Assembly: GCF_900119485.1 (NCBI RefSeq)
Contig: NZ_FPJZ01000006.1
Coordinates: forward strand, 59,493 to 123,492
Source: Thermoactinomyces sp. DSM 45891
GTDB taxonomy: Bacteria > Bacillota > Bacilli > Thermoactinomycetales > Thermoactinomycetaceae
Length of the DNA stretch: 64,000 bases
Direction: 5' to 3'
A program made the translations under genes and the position numbers. Every line of letters starts with the position of its first letter. Position 1 is the first letter of the stretch. The notes beneath the pieces are model-generated. The model was not told the origin of the DNA and made no database searches. It saw nothing but the letters and a program-made list of their open reading frames with translations. This document shows positions 27,231 through 35,776 of the stretch, one piece after another.

Positions 27231-29693
27231 CTAGGTGTTCGGCACTTCCTGCGGGCGCTCGATCGGTCTCACATTCGATAAGCGAATTGTCGACCACTCG
27301 GTTGTGTGCTTCTCTACTTTGGATACTAGAACCGTCATATCATCAGGAATCTCTCCTTGGCGATACCGGACAATCTTTTCTAGAAGACAATCGGCAAAGT
27401 CCTGTGGATCTTTGGTATCGATTTCATTAATGATCTTGGTGATAAACGCATCCTTATTCACCATATTATGTGCCGCATCATAGATTCCATCTGTCATCAT
27501 CACAATCAGATCACCTGCTTGTAACTGTGTTTCAATCGGCTCTACATCAATCTCCTTCAAAATCCCAATCGGCGGATTAGAAGCAGAAAGTTTTAGAACC
27601 TTTTTCCCTCGTTTGATAAACCCAGGGGTTGAACCGATCTTCATAAATCGACCTTTTGCCGAGTTTAGATCGATCATTGCCAAATCAATCGTAGCAAACA
27701 CCTCATCAGATGTTCGCAAACTTAGAATCGAATTGATTGTCTCTACAGCTCTCTCTTCATTCATGCCCGCTTGGAGCAGACGGCGTAGTAACTTTAACGC
27801 CGCATTGCTCTCCTCTTGTGCTCTTTGACCATTCCCCATGCCATCACTTAACGCCACTGCAAACCGGCCCGTCCCCAAGTTCATGTAACAGTAACTATCA
27901 CCGGATACCATCGCTCCTCCCTTGGCTGCGTTGGCTACACCTGATTTCAACTCAAAGCGCTGTGCAGATCCAAGGGTAATAATCGCTCCTTGTGTACCGT
28001 CCTGTATCACTTTACGATATACGCTGATCGGCTCCCCTAACACTTCAGTCAACAGAGGGGCAATTAGTTTTTTACATTCATCAAACGAATCTTGGTGTGG
28101 AAGGAAGACTTCTATTTCTACCTTCCCTTCCGCTAGATTTAAAATTTCTACCCGCTGAAACTGTATCCCTAACTCATCCAGAGCCGCATGGATCTGTTCT
28201 TCTTGAGCATGCATCACTTGTGTCTCGATACGAATCTCTGTCGCCAGCTTGTCCATTACTTCCGCCATACCCGTCAATTGATCTCCCACTAATCTCCGAG
28301 TATCTTTAATTTTATCTCGCCAATACAGTGTGTGTTCATAGTGCGCATACTGATCCTGAAAGCTACGAACAACCTGCTCTGGCCTGATACAATATTCATC
28401 CCAAGCTTGTGGGATCGGTACATGATTCCGTGCCCCTACCTGTTCAACGACTGTCATCAGACTCGTCATTCCTTGATAGGTTTTCATGATATTGCCTTCC
28501 CAGCATTGCTGAAATTGGGCGCACCCCATACAGCTATGTTCCATCGTGGTCGTCACAAATTGATGAACTTGATCCTCATCTTCTCGCCTCTGCTTGGTCA
28601 TATCTTCCCGAAAACTACTTGCTAACTCATAAAATAGATTCGTAAAATGCTCCACTTTAGCCGCTGTCACATCACGCAGGCGCCTAATGTAGTCCTGTTG
28701 TTCCATCTGATTCTCCCACGTACCTGGAACAAACTTAGCTACTTTGTGGAATAAACTATCCGGTGTTAAGAAAAAGAGTAGTAACGCTAGCAGGGTTTCT
28801 TGCATCGATAGCCACAGGTTCGGAGGGGGAGCACCGTACAAACTTAAAATAGTCGTACCGAGTAGAAAACCGATCGCAACCCCTAGCCTCTTCCCCTCTT
28901 TAAACAGTCCAGCCAATAAGCCCGCAAATGCTAATAAACTAATCTGCAGAACCGATTTTGGATTCGAGAGATGGAGAATCAGTCCCGTCACAACCCCCAT
29001 CGACGAACCCAGCATCGCTCCTCCGACGATTGCGAGAACAAGAATCAAGTATCGTGAAACAATATTTACGATCTCTAAATCCGCGATCGCCCAGCCTAAG
29101 GTCCCTGTCATTACGGAACCTAATAGGATCACTAAGCAGACCATTTCCTCGTGCTTGAGACCAGTTTTATTCCGCTTTGCGGTGAAGACAGGGAGTGCCT
29201 GAACAAAAATAAAAGTAAGAATAAAGCTGATCAGAACGTCTACCCCAGCTAATAAATACTGATAACTGGTAAAGGTATCAAAATACCAGATGGTCGCCAT
29301 ATTTCCGAGCATGCTACTGGTTAACACAATCAAGGGAGCTGAGTACAACGTCGCCTTGCCAAACGATTGAAACAACTTATATACACCTAGCAATAAAACA
29401 AGATAGGCTGTAATCTTACCCGCATGAATCATCGAAATCGTTGTGGCTCCCACAATGAGAGATGCCATCACAACTGGCCATTGCTTCCTACTGAGAAAAA
29501 GCATCACCGCTAGATACGCCAAAGCAAATGGGGAAACAGATTCTAAAATTAACGCCCTACCAAGCAAAAAGCCCATCACCATAATCGGTACATTCCATGA
29601 GATGAGCCTCTTATGAACTCGATGCGATCCGCTTTTTACCTTTTTCATCGGCGACTTCCAAAAATGTTTGACACGTGTTACTATTTCCATCAT
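27231..29693 (-). CDS. spoIIE: Stage II sporulation protein E (PP2C phosphatase)
   Basis: SpoIIE dephosphorylates SpoIIAA to release sigma-F in the forespore and takes part in polar division. The N-terminus has about ten membrane helices (residues ~35-330), a central region with FtsZ-interaction and oligomerisation functions in Bacillus, and a PP2C-type phosphatase domain (VALSDGMGNGQRAQEES, LIVMMTDGIYDAAH). The frame starts at an ATG at 29732, but the -10 TATAAT of its promoter overlaps that codon, so transcription must begin inside. GGGGGTG precedes the inner ATG ATG at 29693/29690, which is taken as the start (about 820 residues). In Bacillus it is followed by yabS/yabT; here tilS follows directly. 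Confidence 0.96.
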   Translation of the reverse strand: MMEIVTRVKHFWKSPMKKVKSGSHRVHKRLISWNVPIMVMGFLLGRALILESVSPFALAYLAVMLFLSRKQWPVVMASLIVGATTISMIHAGKITAYLVLLLGVYKLFQSFGKATLYSAPLIVLTSSMLGNMATIWYFDTFTSYQYLLAGVDVLISFILTFIFVQALPVFTAKRNKTGLKHEEMVCLVILLGSVMTGTLGWAIADLEIVNIVSRYLILVLAIVGGAMLGSSMGVVTGLILHLSNPKSVLQISLLAFAGLLAGLFKEGKRLGVAIGFLLGTTILSLYGAPPPNLWLSMQETLLALLLFFLTPDSLFHKVAKFVPGTWENQMEQQDYIRRLRDVTAAKVEHFTNLFYELASSFREDMTKQRREDEDQVHQFVTTTMEHSCMGCAQFQQCWEGNIMKTYQGMTSLMTVVEQVGARNHVPIPQAWDEYCIRPEQVVRSFQDQYAHYEHTLYWRDKIKDTRRLVGDQLTGMAEVMDKLATEIRIETQVMHAQEEQIHAALDELGIQFQRVEILNLAEGKVEIEVFLPHQDSFDECKKLIAPLLTEVLGEPISVYRKVIQDGTQGAIITLGSAQRFELKSGVANAAKGGAMVSGDSYCYMNLGTGRFAVALSDGMGNGQRAQEESNAALKLLRRLLQAGMNEERAVETINSILSLRTSDEVFATIDLAMIDLNSAKGRFMKIGSTPGFIKRGKKVLKLSASNPPIGILKEIDVEPIETQLQAGDLIVMMTDGIYDAAHNMVNKDAFITKIINEIDTKDPQDFADCLLEKIVRYRQGEIPDDMTVLVSKVEKHTTEWSTIRLSNVRPIERPQEVPNT

Positions 29694-29730
29694 TTGGCTT
29701 TGCACCCCCGTTAAACAGTTTGTGTCACTC

Positions 29731-29764
29731 ATTATAAGCAGGGGAAATCAGATAAGTTTGTCAA
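29731..29764 (-). promoter_or_regulatory. Spo0A-type sigma-A promoter of spoIIE
   Basis: TTGACA (29759-29764) and TATAAT (29731-29736) are both perfect, but separated by 22 bases instead of 17. Such over-long spacers (21-22) are the known hallmark of the Spo0A-activated spoIIE and spoIIG promoters. The TATAAT overlaps the first ATG of the frame. Confidence 0.85.
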
Positions 29765-29765
29765 A
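29757..29765 (+). promoter_or_regulatory. Spo0A box overlapping the spoIIE -35
   Basis: TTTGTCAAA matches the Spo0A box (TTTGTCRAA) in all nine positions, on the strand opposite to transcription and on top of the -35, the geometry known for Spo0A-activated promoters. Weaker boxes follow further upstream (29773-29781 and others). Confidence 0.75.
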
Positions 29766-29863
29766 ATCACACCTCGTCAAGAAAAAAATTCTCGACACAC
29801 TCTGCCAAAGAGCCGTATCAGAGATGTCAAGCTCTTGACGGGAAATGTATGTCAAAAAGAAAG

Positions 29864-29903
29864 AAACCCTAACCTGTACATCGGGTGTACAAGCTAGGGT
29901 TTT
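29864..29903. terminator. Terminator between the DUF402 gene and spoIIE
   Basis: AAACCCTA and TAGGGTTT, continued by TGTACA/TGTACA, form a 17-bp stem with two mismatches and a short loop. On the minus strand a T-rich run follows. It should isolate the spoIIE promoter from upstream transcription. Confidence 0.7.
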
Positions 29904-29945
29904 ATCGTCACATCTTGTCAAATCCAGAAGATATCGCGGTTCGAC

Positions 29946-29991
29946 CGACAAATCTTCTTATTACTCGCCTTCCACAACAGAAGATTTGTCG
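29946..29991. repeat. 13-bp perfect inverted repeat carrying Spo0A-box-like arms
   Basis: CGACAAATCTTCT and AGAAGATTTGTCG are exact complements separated by 20 bases. Each arm contains TTTGTCG, 7-8 of 9 positions of a Spo0A box. It lies just after the stop of the DUF402 gene and could be an operator or a weak terminator. Confidence 0.6.
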
Positions 29992-29999
29992 AGTTTCAT

Positions 30000-30512
30000 C
30001 TACACACGTCTTTTATTCGGCACCGGGGGCACTGGGAACATCTTCGCATCTTGGATAAACGAAGGAATCAGTTTACCCTCTGTCTGTAATCGAATCATTT
30101 GATCCAATGTTCGCAGTGCATGAACCTGTTGGCGTTTCTTCAAATGTCCTTTTTCTAGGGAATCCGCAAATTCATCAATATCAATCAAATCATAATGGCC
30201 ATCCGGATGTACGATTAGGTCAAATAAAAGGTCAACCATAACGTAACGTAATCGCCCTGTCTGGTGCATTTGCATCACATCGCAATAATAGTAAAGAAAC
30301 TCCCCATTCCGATGAAAAACTTTTGAAATCGTATATCCTTTGCGAACAAAGTAGTAAGTGAGGAAAATTCGTTTTCCATCTGGGTTTGCATACTGTGTTG
30401 CAAAACAATACCTTCCGCGCCAGTCACGGACTAGTTCGGTGTATGTCTTGTTAATGGTGGTAAACTTAATTTTTTTAATTATGACATCCACACGAACTCC
30501 TACTTCCTTCAT
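30000..30512 (-). CDS. DUF402 family protein
   Basis: This protein of about 170 residues resembles the DUF402 family (nucleoside phosphatase-like; B. subtilis YgaC type). The family core is visible: FLTYYFVRKGYTISKVF, EFLYYYCDVMQ, then DLLFDLIVHPDGHYDLIDIDEF and a helical end. It lacks a signal peptide. The start is uncertain: ATG at 30557 abuts the tRNA terminator, ATG at 30512 fits the family length, and only a GTG at 30491 has a good AGGAG site. It follows the tRNA terminator, so expression is by read-through or an unseen promoter. In Bacillus this position between tRNAs and spoIIE has no such gene. Confidence 0.8.
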   Translation of the reverse strand: MKEVGVRVDVIIKKIKFTTINKTYTELVRDWRGRYCFATQYANPDGKRIFLTYYFVRKGYTISKVFHRNGEFLYYYCDVMQMHQTGRLRYVMVDLLFDLIVHPDGHYDLIDIDEFADSLEKGHLKKRQQVHALRTLDQMIRLQTEGKLIPSFIQDAKMFPVPPVPNKRRV

Positions 30513-30563
30513 ATGTATTTTACATCCACATGAAATCATTTCGTTTTTTAAAGCCATGAAAAA

Positions 30564-30603
30564 AAGGCGGAATCCGTTCCCTTTTCAGGGAGCTTCCCGC
30601 CTT
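30564..30603 (-). terminator. Terminator after the Met tRNA genes
   Basis: AAGGCGG-AA and TTCCCGCCTT form a stem with a nested CCCT/AGGG hairpin; on the minus strand a T-run follows. Confidence 0.75.
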
Positions 30604-30619
30604 CTCCTCTCTTGCCATT

Positions 30620-30696
30620 TGGTAGCGGCGAAGGGGCTCGAACCCCTGACCTCACGGGTATGAACCGTACGCTCTAGCCAGCTGAGCTACACCGCC
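30620..30696 (-). tRNA. tRNA-Met (CAT), elongator
   Basis: The 77-base gene on the minus strand starts GGCGGTG and ends CGCCGCTACCA with an encoded CCA. The anticodon loop TTCATAC gives CAT. The acceptor stem pairs fully with a G1-U72 wobble, so it lacks the initiator C1xA72 mismatch and is the elongator. It is nearly identical to the B. subtilis elongator tRNA-Met. Confidence 0.95.
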
Positions 30697-30701
30697 ATAT
30701 T

Positions 30702-30776
<75 letters not shown>

Positions 30777-30806
30777 ACATTATTATATCTTCTAACAACA
30801 TGCTTA

Positions 30807-30836
30807 ATTCTATTACATATAAAGCACCATTGTCAA
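30807..30836 (-). promoter_or_regulatory. Sigma-A promoter of the Met tRNA operon
   Basis: TTGACA (30831-30836) and TAGAAT (30807-30812), 18 bases apart, about 30 bases upstream of the initiator tRNA. Confidence 0.75.
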
Positions 30837-30882
30837 CTGTTTATCTAAACTTTTTCGCTGGGGGATTCCTTAGGTAAAATAA

Positions 30883-30903
30883 AACTCCCATTGGGCGGGA
30901 GTT
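30883..30903 (-). terminator. Terminator after divIC
   Basis: AACTCCC / GGGAGTT hairpin with a seven-base loop and TTTTATTTT on the minus strand, ten bases after the divIC stop. Confidence 0.75.
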
Positions 30904-30912
30904 GATCACGAT

Positions 30913-31299
30913 CTATTCGGATTCCAGTTCAAAATTCTGTTCGTTCTTCTTACCGTAGCCTAAACGATGTGCTTGCTCTAGTAGATATTTTGGGTCCTCT
31001 AGCCTTTGCAAATCCTGATCCAATCGCTGGGATTCCTGTCTAAGTTTCTCTAACTCTTGGGACTTCTTTGCCAATATATCTTCACGATCCCAAATTTTCA
31101 TCTGTTGAATCACAAGCTGTACTCCAAACCAAATAAAAAATAAGATCGCACTTACTAGCCAGATGAGCCGGCGCCGTTTTGCTTTTGGATGAAGTTTCCG
31201 AATGGGAGAATGTGCCGGAGTTGCGAAATCTAGATCTTGTGTATCGGTTGTTGGTTGACGAAAGGTAAGTACCTTCGAATTATTACGATGTTTAGTCAT
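30913..31299 (-). CDS. divIC: Septum formation initiator DivIC
   Basis: DivIC is a bitopic division protein that partners FtsL and DivIB. The 128-residue protein has a basic cytoplasmic N-terminus, one membrane helix near residues 42-62 (RLIWLVSAILFFIWFGVQLV), and an extracellular coiled coil (about 68-105). The start overlaps the yabQ stop by four bases (ATGA). Order yabP-yabQ-divIC is the same as in Bacillus; the S1-domain gene yabR that follows there is missing. Confidence 0.93.
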   Translation of the reverse strand: MTKHRNNSKVLTFRQPTTDTQDLDFATPAHSPIRKLHPKAKRRRLIWLVSAILFFIWFGVQLVIQQMKIWDREDILAKKSQELEKLRQESQRLDQDLQRLEDPKYLLEQAHRLGYGKKNEQNFELESE

Positions 31300-31877
31300 T
31301 CTGAATCATCCTTTTTCTTACGCTGTCTCCATTTTTCTATCCATTTCTTCCCTAGAAGGACTCCTCGATTCATATACGGACGTACACGAGGTTCGATTCG
31401 ATTCGTAATGGGACTACATAACCATAGAAGGGGTCGAAGGGAAAACTGGAGCATCTTCCAAAAAAGTTGAAGTATGAACAAAAGAAGTTTACGGATGAGC
31501 CCGATCGTAAACAGAATAGGACGAATCACAATCACCTGGACGGCTTTGATATGGAATTGAATAATCCATTCTATCACACGAATACATATCTCAATCAGAC
31601 GTGTCGTGAATTTGCTCAACCATTGATAATAGAGAAATACTCCCAATATAATGGCCAGAAAAATGTAGAAGCGAAGTTCTCCCCAATTACTCCAGAAGAG
31701 TACACTAAAGACTAGACCACTACAAACAAACCAATAAAGCAAGTCAATCAGCGACACTGCCCAACCACGTATGTGGAAACGTCCTTTCAATACCCGATAG
31801 GTATCTAAGATAACACCTAAACAAAAGCCAGAACCTAGCATGAGAAGCATGGTCAGATACTGAGTATGTAGTGTCAC
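31296..31877 (-). CDS. yabQ: Spore cortex biosynthesis protein YabQ
   Basis: YabQ is a sigma-E-controlled membrane protein needed for the spore cortex. The 193-residue protein has several membrane helices in the first half (LTMLLMLGSGFCLGVILDTY, LLYWFVCSGLVFSVLFW, FLAIILGVFLYYQW) and a basic C-terminal tail. It overlaps yabP upstream and divIC downstream by four bases each. Confidence 0.9.
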   Translation of the reverse strand: MTLHTQYLTMLLMLGSGFCLGVILDTYRVLKGRFHIRGWAVSLIDLLYWFVCSGLVFSVLFWSNWGELRFYIFLAIILGVFLYYQWLSKFTTRLIEICIRVIEWIIQFHIKAVQVIVIRPILFTIGLIRKLLLFILQLFWKMLQFSLRPLLWLCSPITNRIEPRVRPYMNRGVLLGKKWIEKWRQRKKKDDSE

Positions 31878-32158
31878 TTAAATAACCTGCCTAACAAGTT
31901 TTTTTGCCGTTCGGACGGGAGCGCACTAGCATCTAGATAACTAATATCATCAAACTGCCCTTCAATCACTACTATTCCAGACATGAGGTCTAGGTTTTTG
32001 ATATGAAGTTCACGCCCTCGGATTCCCAAGTAACCGCAATCCGTCCCCAGCAAAAATTCCTCGCTATCAAAGCTTTCTACACCCACTACTCCGCTCACTT
32101 CAAGCATGTTTCGATTCTTACAGATAATTTCATGAGGTCGCTGTCTTCGTTCCTCCAT
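31874..32158 (-). CDS. yabP: Sporulation protein YabP
   Basis: YabP is a small conserved sporulation protein related to YqfC, needed for normal sporulation with YabQ. The 94-residue protein shows the family core RNMLEVSGVVGVESFDSEEF, LGTDCGYLGIRGRELHI and LDLMSGIVVIEGQFDDISY. AAGGGGG precedes the ATG. It is the first gene of yabP-yabQ-divIC. Confidence 0.93.
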   Translation of the reverse strand: MEERRQRPHEIICKNRNMLEVSGVVGVESFDSEEFLLGTDCGYLGIRGRELHIKNLDLMSGIVVIEGQFDDISYLDASALPSERQKNLLGRLFK

Positions 32159-32204
32159 CTAACACGCCCCCTTTATGGTACATATTATGGGGGGGAGGAC
32201 AAGA

Positions 32205-32501
32205 TTAGAACTCGTCTTCTCCTTCAGTATCAACCCTGCTGGAATCAGTTACTTGTTCTTCTTTGGCGATCTCATACATGGTATCTGCTTCTTCTTTCCT
32301 CACATGGTCAAGCAAGCGCAGTACATTTGCTGTCACGACTTTTTGGCCAAAACGAATAGATATTTCATCCCCTACAGCCACTACCGTCCCTGCTTTCACC
32401 ACTTTTCCGTTTACTTTCACCCGTCCTTGATCGCATACCTCTTTGGCTAATGTTCTTCTCTTAACCAAACGAGATACTTTTAAAAACTTATCTAAACGCA
32501 T
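32205..32501 (-). CDS. rqcP: RNA-binding S4 domain protein RqcP (YabO/Hsp15-like)
   Basis: RqcP takes part in ribosome-associated quality control by helping RqcH add alanine tails. The 98-residue protein is an S4 domain, MRLDKFLKVSRLVKRRTLAK with the conserved GRVKVNGKVVKAGTVV, plus a short acidic C-terminal tail (about 75-98) that is longer than in Bacillus. It lies between mazG and yabP as in Bacillus. Confidence 0.93.
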   Translation of the reverse strand: MRLDKFLKVSRLVKRRTLAKEVCDQGRVKVNGKVVKAGTVVAVGDEISIRFGQKVVTANVLRLLDHVRKEEADTMYEIAKEEQVTDSSRVDTEGEDEF

Positions 32502-32608
32502 CTATATGTCTCCCCTATGTTCGTCTTTCGCATGTGCAAAGGGATAACAGAGTTTTTCTGTTTACCCACTTAAAATCCTGCCAAACATGCGTTTGGTATA
32601 GTGATCGA

Positions 32609-34072
32609 TCATCTAACATTTTTCGCCTCATCCCACCAGGAATCCAGCTGTTCCATCGATATCTCTTGAATAGACTTCCCTAACTCATTTGCTTTTTCTT
32701 CCAAATAAGAAAACCGATACAGGAATTTTTGATTCGCGCGAATCAGTGCTTGTTCTGGATCAACTTTCAACCATCTCGCCAGCGAGCCGATTGCAAATAA
32801 CAAATCTCCCAATTCTTCTTCCCGCTCAACCTGATTCTGTGCTTGTGCCACCTCTGCCAATTCCTCACGCACTTTTGCTAAAACACCTTCGACGGAATCC
32901 CAATCAAAACCGATCTTAGCCGCTTTTTTCTGCATCTCAAATGACTTTAAAAGGGTTGGATACTCTTTTGGGACTCCTGACAAGATAGACTCATCTTCTT
33001 GTCCATATTCCCCGCGTTCCTGCTTTTTAATCTCCTGCCAGTTCGAAATCACTTGATCCGAATCCGTTACTTCCGTTTCTCCAAAAACATGTGGATGCCG
33101 TCGAATCATTTTTTCTGTTAGATTCTCAATCACATCACGAATGTCAAACGTTCCTTCATCTCGTCCGATTTGGGCATGAAGGAGTACCTGAAGCAAGACA
33201 TCCCCTAGCTCATCCGCTAATGAATCCTCATCTCCATTATTAATCGCTTCAATCGCTTCATATGCTTCCTCAACCAAATAAGGGCGTAAACTCTCATGTG
33301 TCTGTTTACGATCCCAAGGGCAGCCATCAGGGCCACGCAACGTTTCAATCACTTCCACCAAATAATCAAACTGTCTGTATAACGAACTCTCTTGAAGTAC
33401 AGGCGGTACATATACCGTTGATAAATCCGTAAACAGATCCGCATGGTCTAATTCATAAAGAGGAACTTCCACGATCTTTTCTAAACTCGGAATCCCTAGA
33501 GCAGTACCGATTATAACATTGTAATCTGCTGGATACACCTCCATAAGACTTAACTTCACATCAGAAGCAATCAATCGGTCATATACTTGTCCAATCAAGA
33601 TATGCATACGCGGATTCAATTGAGGTGCTTGCAAATCATTACCGTCCACCATTTGAAATCCTTCGATCGGGTCAATTTGTAGCCTTGCAAAAGCGGCATC
33701 TAAGAAGCTCCCGCCACCTATGATTTCGACTTCCATTTCTGACTCCGTTTGCTCTTTTAACAAGATCTGAACCGTACGCTCCGCAACCATCGGATGCCCC
33801 GGAACGGCATACACCACTTGCTGATGCTCTTTCGCTAATCCGAGTAATTGGAATGCGATTTCTTCATACACTTTGTCAAATTGATGATGCTCTTCATACA
33901 CCCTATCAAACGAATGAAAGGGAACTCCTTGGTTCTTCATCCAGTCCACCACTGGATGTTTTTCGGTTCGGAGCCAAATCACAGGAGCATTCTGTAATAA
34001 ATTCCATGTCCCGAGGTTTAAGCTCGTTTCATCCCCAAATCCTAAACCTACGATTGTAATTGTTTGTTTCAT
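32609..34072 (-). CDS. mazG: MazG-type NTP pyrophosphohydrolase fused to a tetrapyrrole-methylase domain (YabN)
   Basis: The 487-residue fusion has an N-terminal SAM-dependent methylase domain of the TP-methylase fold (ITIVGLGFGDETSLNL; VVYAVPGHPMVAERT) and two MazG helical modules (EEAYEAIEAINNGDEDSL and LADELGDVLLQVLLHAQ; then EREEELGDLLFAIGSLARW). MazG hydrolyses NTPs, including damaged ones. The start is the ATG at 34072, giving MKQTITIVGLG, since GGTGG lies eight bases before; the open frame begins four codons earlier at GTG. It follows the flippase gene, 15 bases after its stop. Confidence 0.95.
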   Translation of the reverse strand: MKQTITIVGLGFGDETSLNLGTWNLLQNAPVIWLRTEKHPVVDWMKNQGVPFHSFDRVYEEHHQFDKVYEEIAFQLLGLAKEHQQVVYAVPGHPMVAERTVQILLKEQTESEMEVEIIGGGSFLDAAFARLQIDPIEGFQMVDGNDLQAPQLNPRMHILIGQVYDRLIASDVKLSLMEVYPADYNVIIGTALGIPSLEKIVEVPLYELDHADLFTDLSTVYVPPVLQESSLYRQFDYLVEVIETLRGPDGCPWDRKQTHESLRPYLVEEAYEAIEAINNGDEDSLADELGDVLLQVLLHAQIGRDEGTFDIRDVIENLTEKMIRRHPHVFGETEVTDSDQVISNWQEIKKQERGEYGQEDESILSGVPKEYPTLLKSFEMQKKAAKIGFDWDSVEGVLAKVREELAEVAQAQNQVEREEELGDLLFAIGSLARWLKVDPEQALIRANQKFLYRFSYLEEKANELGKSIQEISMEQLDSWWDEAKNVR

Positions 34073-34087
34073 CACCCACACCACCTT

Positions 34088-35689
34088 TTATCTTCTCAGC
34101 CAACGAAATTTATGAACCATTGATTGCAGTTTTGGAAGTTGTTCCAAGTCCTCATCTGGAATCAGATGAAAACGAAACAGCGCAAAGATATAGACTAAGA
34201 CACCTACTATTACAGTAACCAAGGAGATAATCGTCATGCTCATACGGCTATGAGCCTCACCAAATCCCCAGCGCAGGATCTCGAGGACTCCCTTCGTGCT
34301 GACAACTAAGAGGAGAATCGTGAGCACACTGTTCCAAATCTGAGTTCCTTTGTTACCCATTTTACCAGCAAACTGCTGCAGGCAGGCTCGTAGAGTCAAA
34401 TAAGTAGAAAGCGCATAAGCCAGCACCGAAGCGCAAGCTGCCCCTTCGATCCCCATTTGAGGAATCAAACTATAATTCAATCCGATCTTCAAAATCGAAC
34501 CAAAAAATAAGAAAAGAACGGGTAGGTACAGCTTACCGAAACCCTGAAGGATCCCAACTGATGTAACCCCTAATGTAGAGAAAAAGGCAGAAAAAGCTAG
34601 TATCGCAAGGGCAGTAGAGCCCGCGGAATCCTCAAATAGCATCACATTTACCGGCTCTGCTATAATGAACAATCCGATAGAAGCAGGTAATCCTAACAAC
34701 CACGTAACCCGTAGTGCTAAGCGAGCCCGTTTCTCCGCCTTCTTCTCCTCACCGCGTGCCCTCAGATTCGCTATCGATGGCACAAGCGATAATGAAATAG
34801 CAGCCGCGAAAAAAGAAGCGAATTGAATGAGAGGTTGTCCACGATCGTAAATCCCTTTCTGAGCAATCGCAAAGGCTTCCCCCTTCTCTTGTTCCAAAAT
34901 GTTAGCCACTGTAAAGGAATCCACTAATTGATATAGCGGTAACACCAATGATCCCAGACAAATCGGAAACGCAATCAGAAAAACCTCTCTTAACACCTCA
35001 CGCTTTCCTTTTGCGAGCGATCTCATTTTAACGCCTACTCCCGCTGTCCGTTCAATCCCCTTCTTTTTCATATAGACCAAAAGGACAATAAAACCTGCTA
35101 CTGCACCCGTAAAAGAACCAAACACAGCACCAGCTCCTGCATAAACAGGACCATACCCTAGCTCAATCATCAGGTAAGAAAGAATCAAAATCGTAAAAAC
35201 ACGCACAAATTGCTCAATCACTTGTGAGATAGCTGTTGGCATCATATCTTGATAACCTTGAAAATACCCTCTTGCCGCAGCCATTACAGGGATTATCAAC
35301 AATGCAAACGAAACCGTTTCGATCGGCAGAGTCAGCATTGCTTCATTCCCCATCCACTGTGCAAACCAAGGCGCCCCAAAAAATAAAAGGGAAAAAAAGA
35401 ACACACCTGTTATGAGCAAACCAATGGACGATACATAATATACTTGCTTAGCACCTGCTTCGTCCCCTACCGCAACCCGCTCTGATACCACCTTCGAGAT
35501 CGCAAGCGGAAATCCAGCAGTCGCCAATATAATCAAAGTGCTAAATAACGGATACACTTGCTGGTACACGTACATGCCTTCGTTACCTGTAATGTTTTGA
35601 TACGGAATCCGATATATAGCCCCTAATATCTTACAAGCAAGCCCCGCTAATCCTAGAATCGTAGCTCCTTTGATAAATGACTTCTCCAC
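34088..35689 (-). CDS. Polysaccharide biosynthesis/lipid flippase, SpoVB-YabM family
   Basis: A 533-residue membrane protein with about 14 helices of the MVF/MOP flippase superfamily. Family marks are the N-terminal FIKGATILGLAGLACKILGA, IYRIPYQNITGNEGMYVYQQ and AAARGYFQGYQDM. Relatives include SpoVB and MurJ, which flip lipid-linked precursors for cortex or wall. In Bacillus the spoVT-yabM-yabN (mazG) order is the same, so this is the YabM counterpart; the exact substrate is unproven. Confidence 0.9.
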   Translation of the reverse strand: MEKSFIKGATILGLAGLACKILGAIYRIPYQNITGNEGMYVYQQVYPLFSTLIILATAGFPLAISKVVSERVAVGDEAGAKQVYYVSSIGLLITGVFFFSLLFFGAPWFAQWMGNEAMLTLPIETVSFALLIIPVMAAARGYFQGYQDMMPTAISQVIEQFVRVFTILILSYLMIELGYGPVYAGAGAVFGSFTGAVAGFIVLLVYMKKKGIERTAGVGVKMRSLAKGKREVLREVFLIAFPICLGSLVLPLYQLVDSFTVANILEQEKGEAFAIAQKGIYDRGQPLIQFASFFAAAISLSLVPSIANLRARGEEKKAEKRARLALRVTWLLGLPASIGLFIIAEPVNVMLFEDSAGSTALAILAFSAFFSTLGVTSVGILQGFGKLYLPVLFLFFGSILKIGLNYSLIPQMGIEGAACASVLAYALSTYLTLRACLQQFAGKMGNKGTQIWNSVLTILLLVVSTKGVLEILRWGFGEAHSRMSMTIISLVTVIVGVLVYIFALFRFHLIPDEDLEQLPKLQSMVHKFRWLRR

Positions 35690-35737
35690 AATCTCCGCTC
35701 CGCCTTTCCTTGTACATGCCCTCCATTATACACAAAA

Positions 35738-35768
35738 AAACACCCTATCCGTTTAGATAAGGGCGTTT
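35738..35768 (-). terminator. Terminator after spoVT
   Basis: Stem between AAACACCCTATC and GATAAGGGCGTTT with one bulge; eight T follow on the minus strand. Confidence 0.7.
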
Positions 35769-35776
35769 CTCCAATC

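Noticed and set aside
28744..29202. 152-codon plus-strand frame
   Set aside because: Antisense to the membrane part of spoIIE; composition reflects the opposite strand.
29748..29951. 67-codon minus-strand frame
   Set aside because: Lies over the spoIIE promoter and a terminator; no ribosome-binding site.
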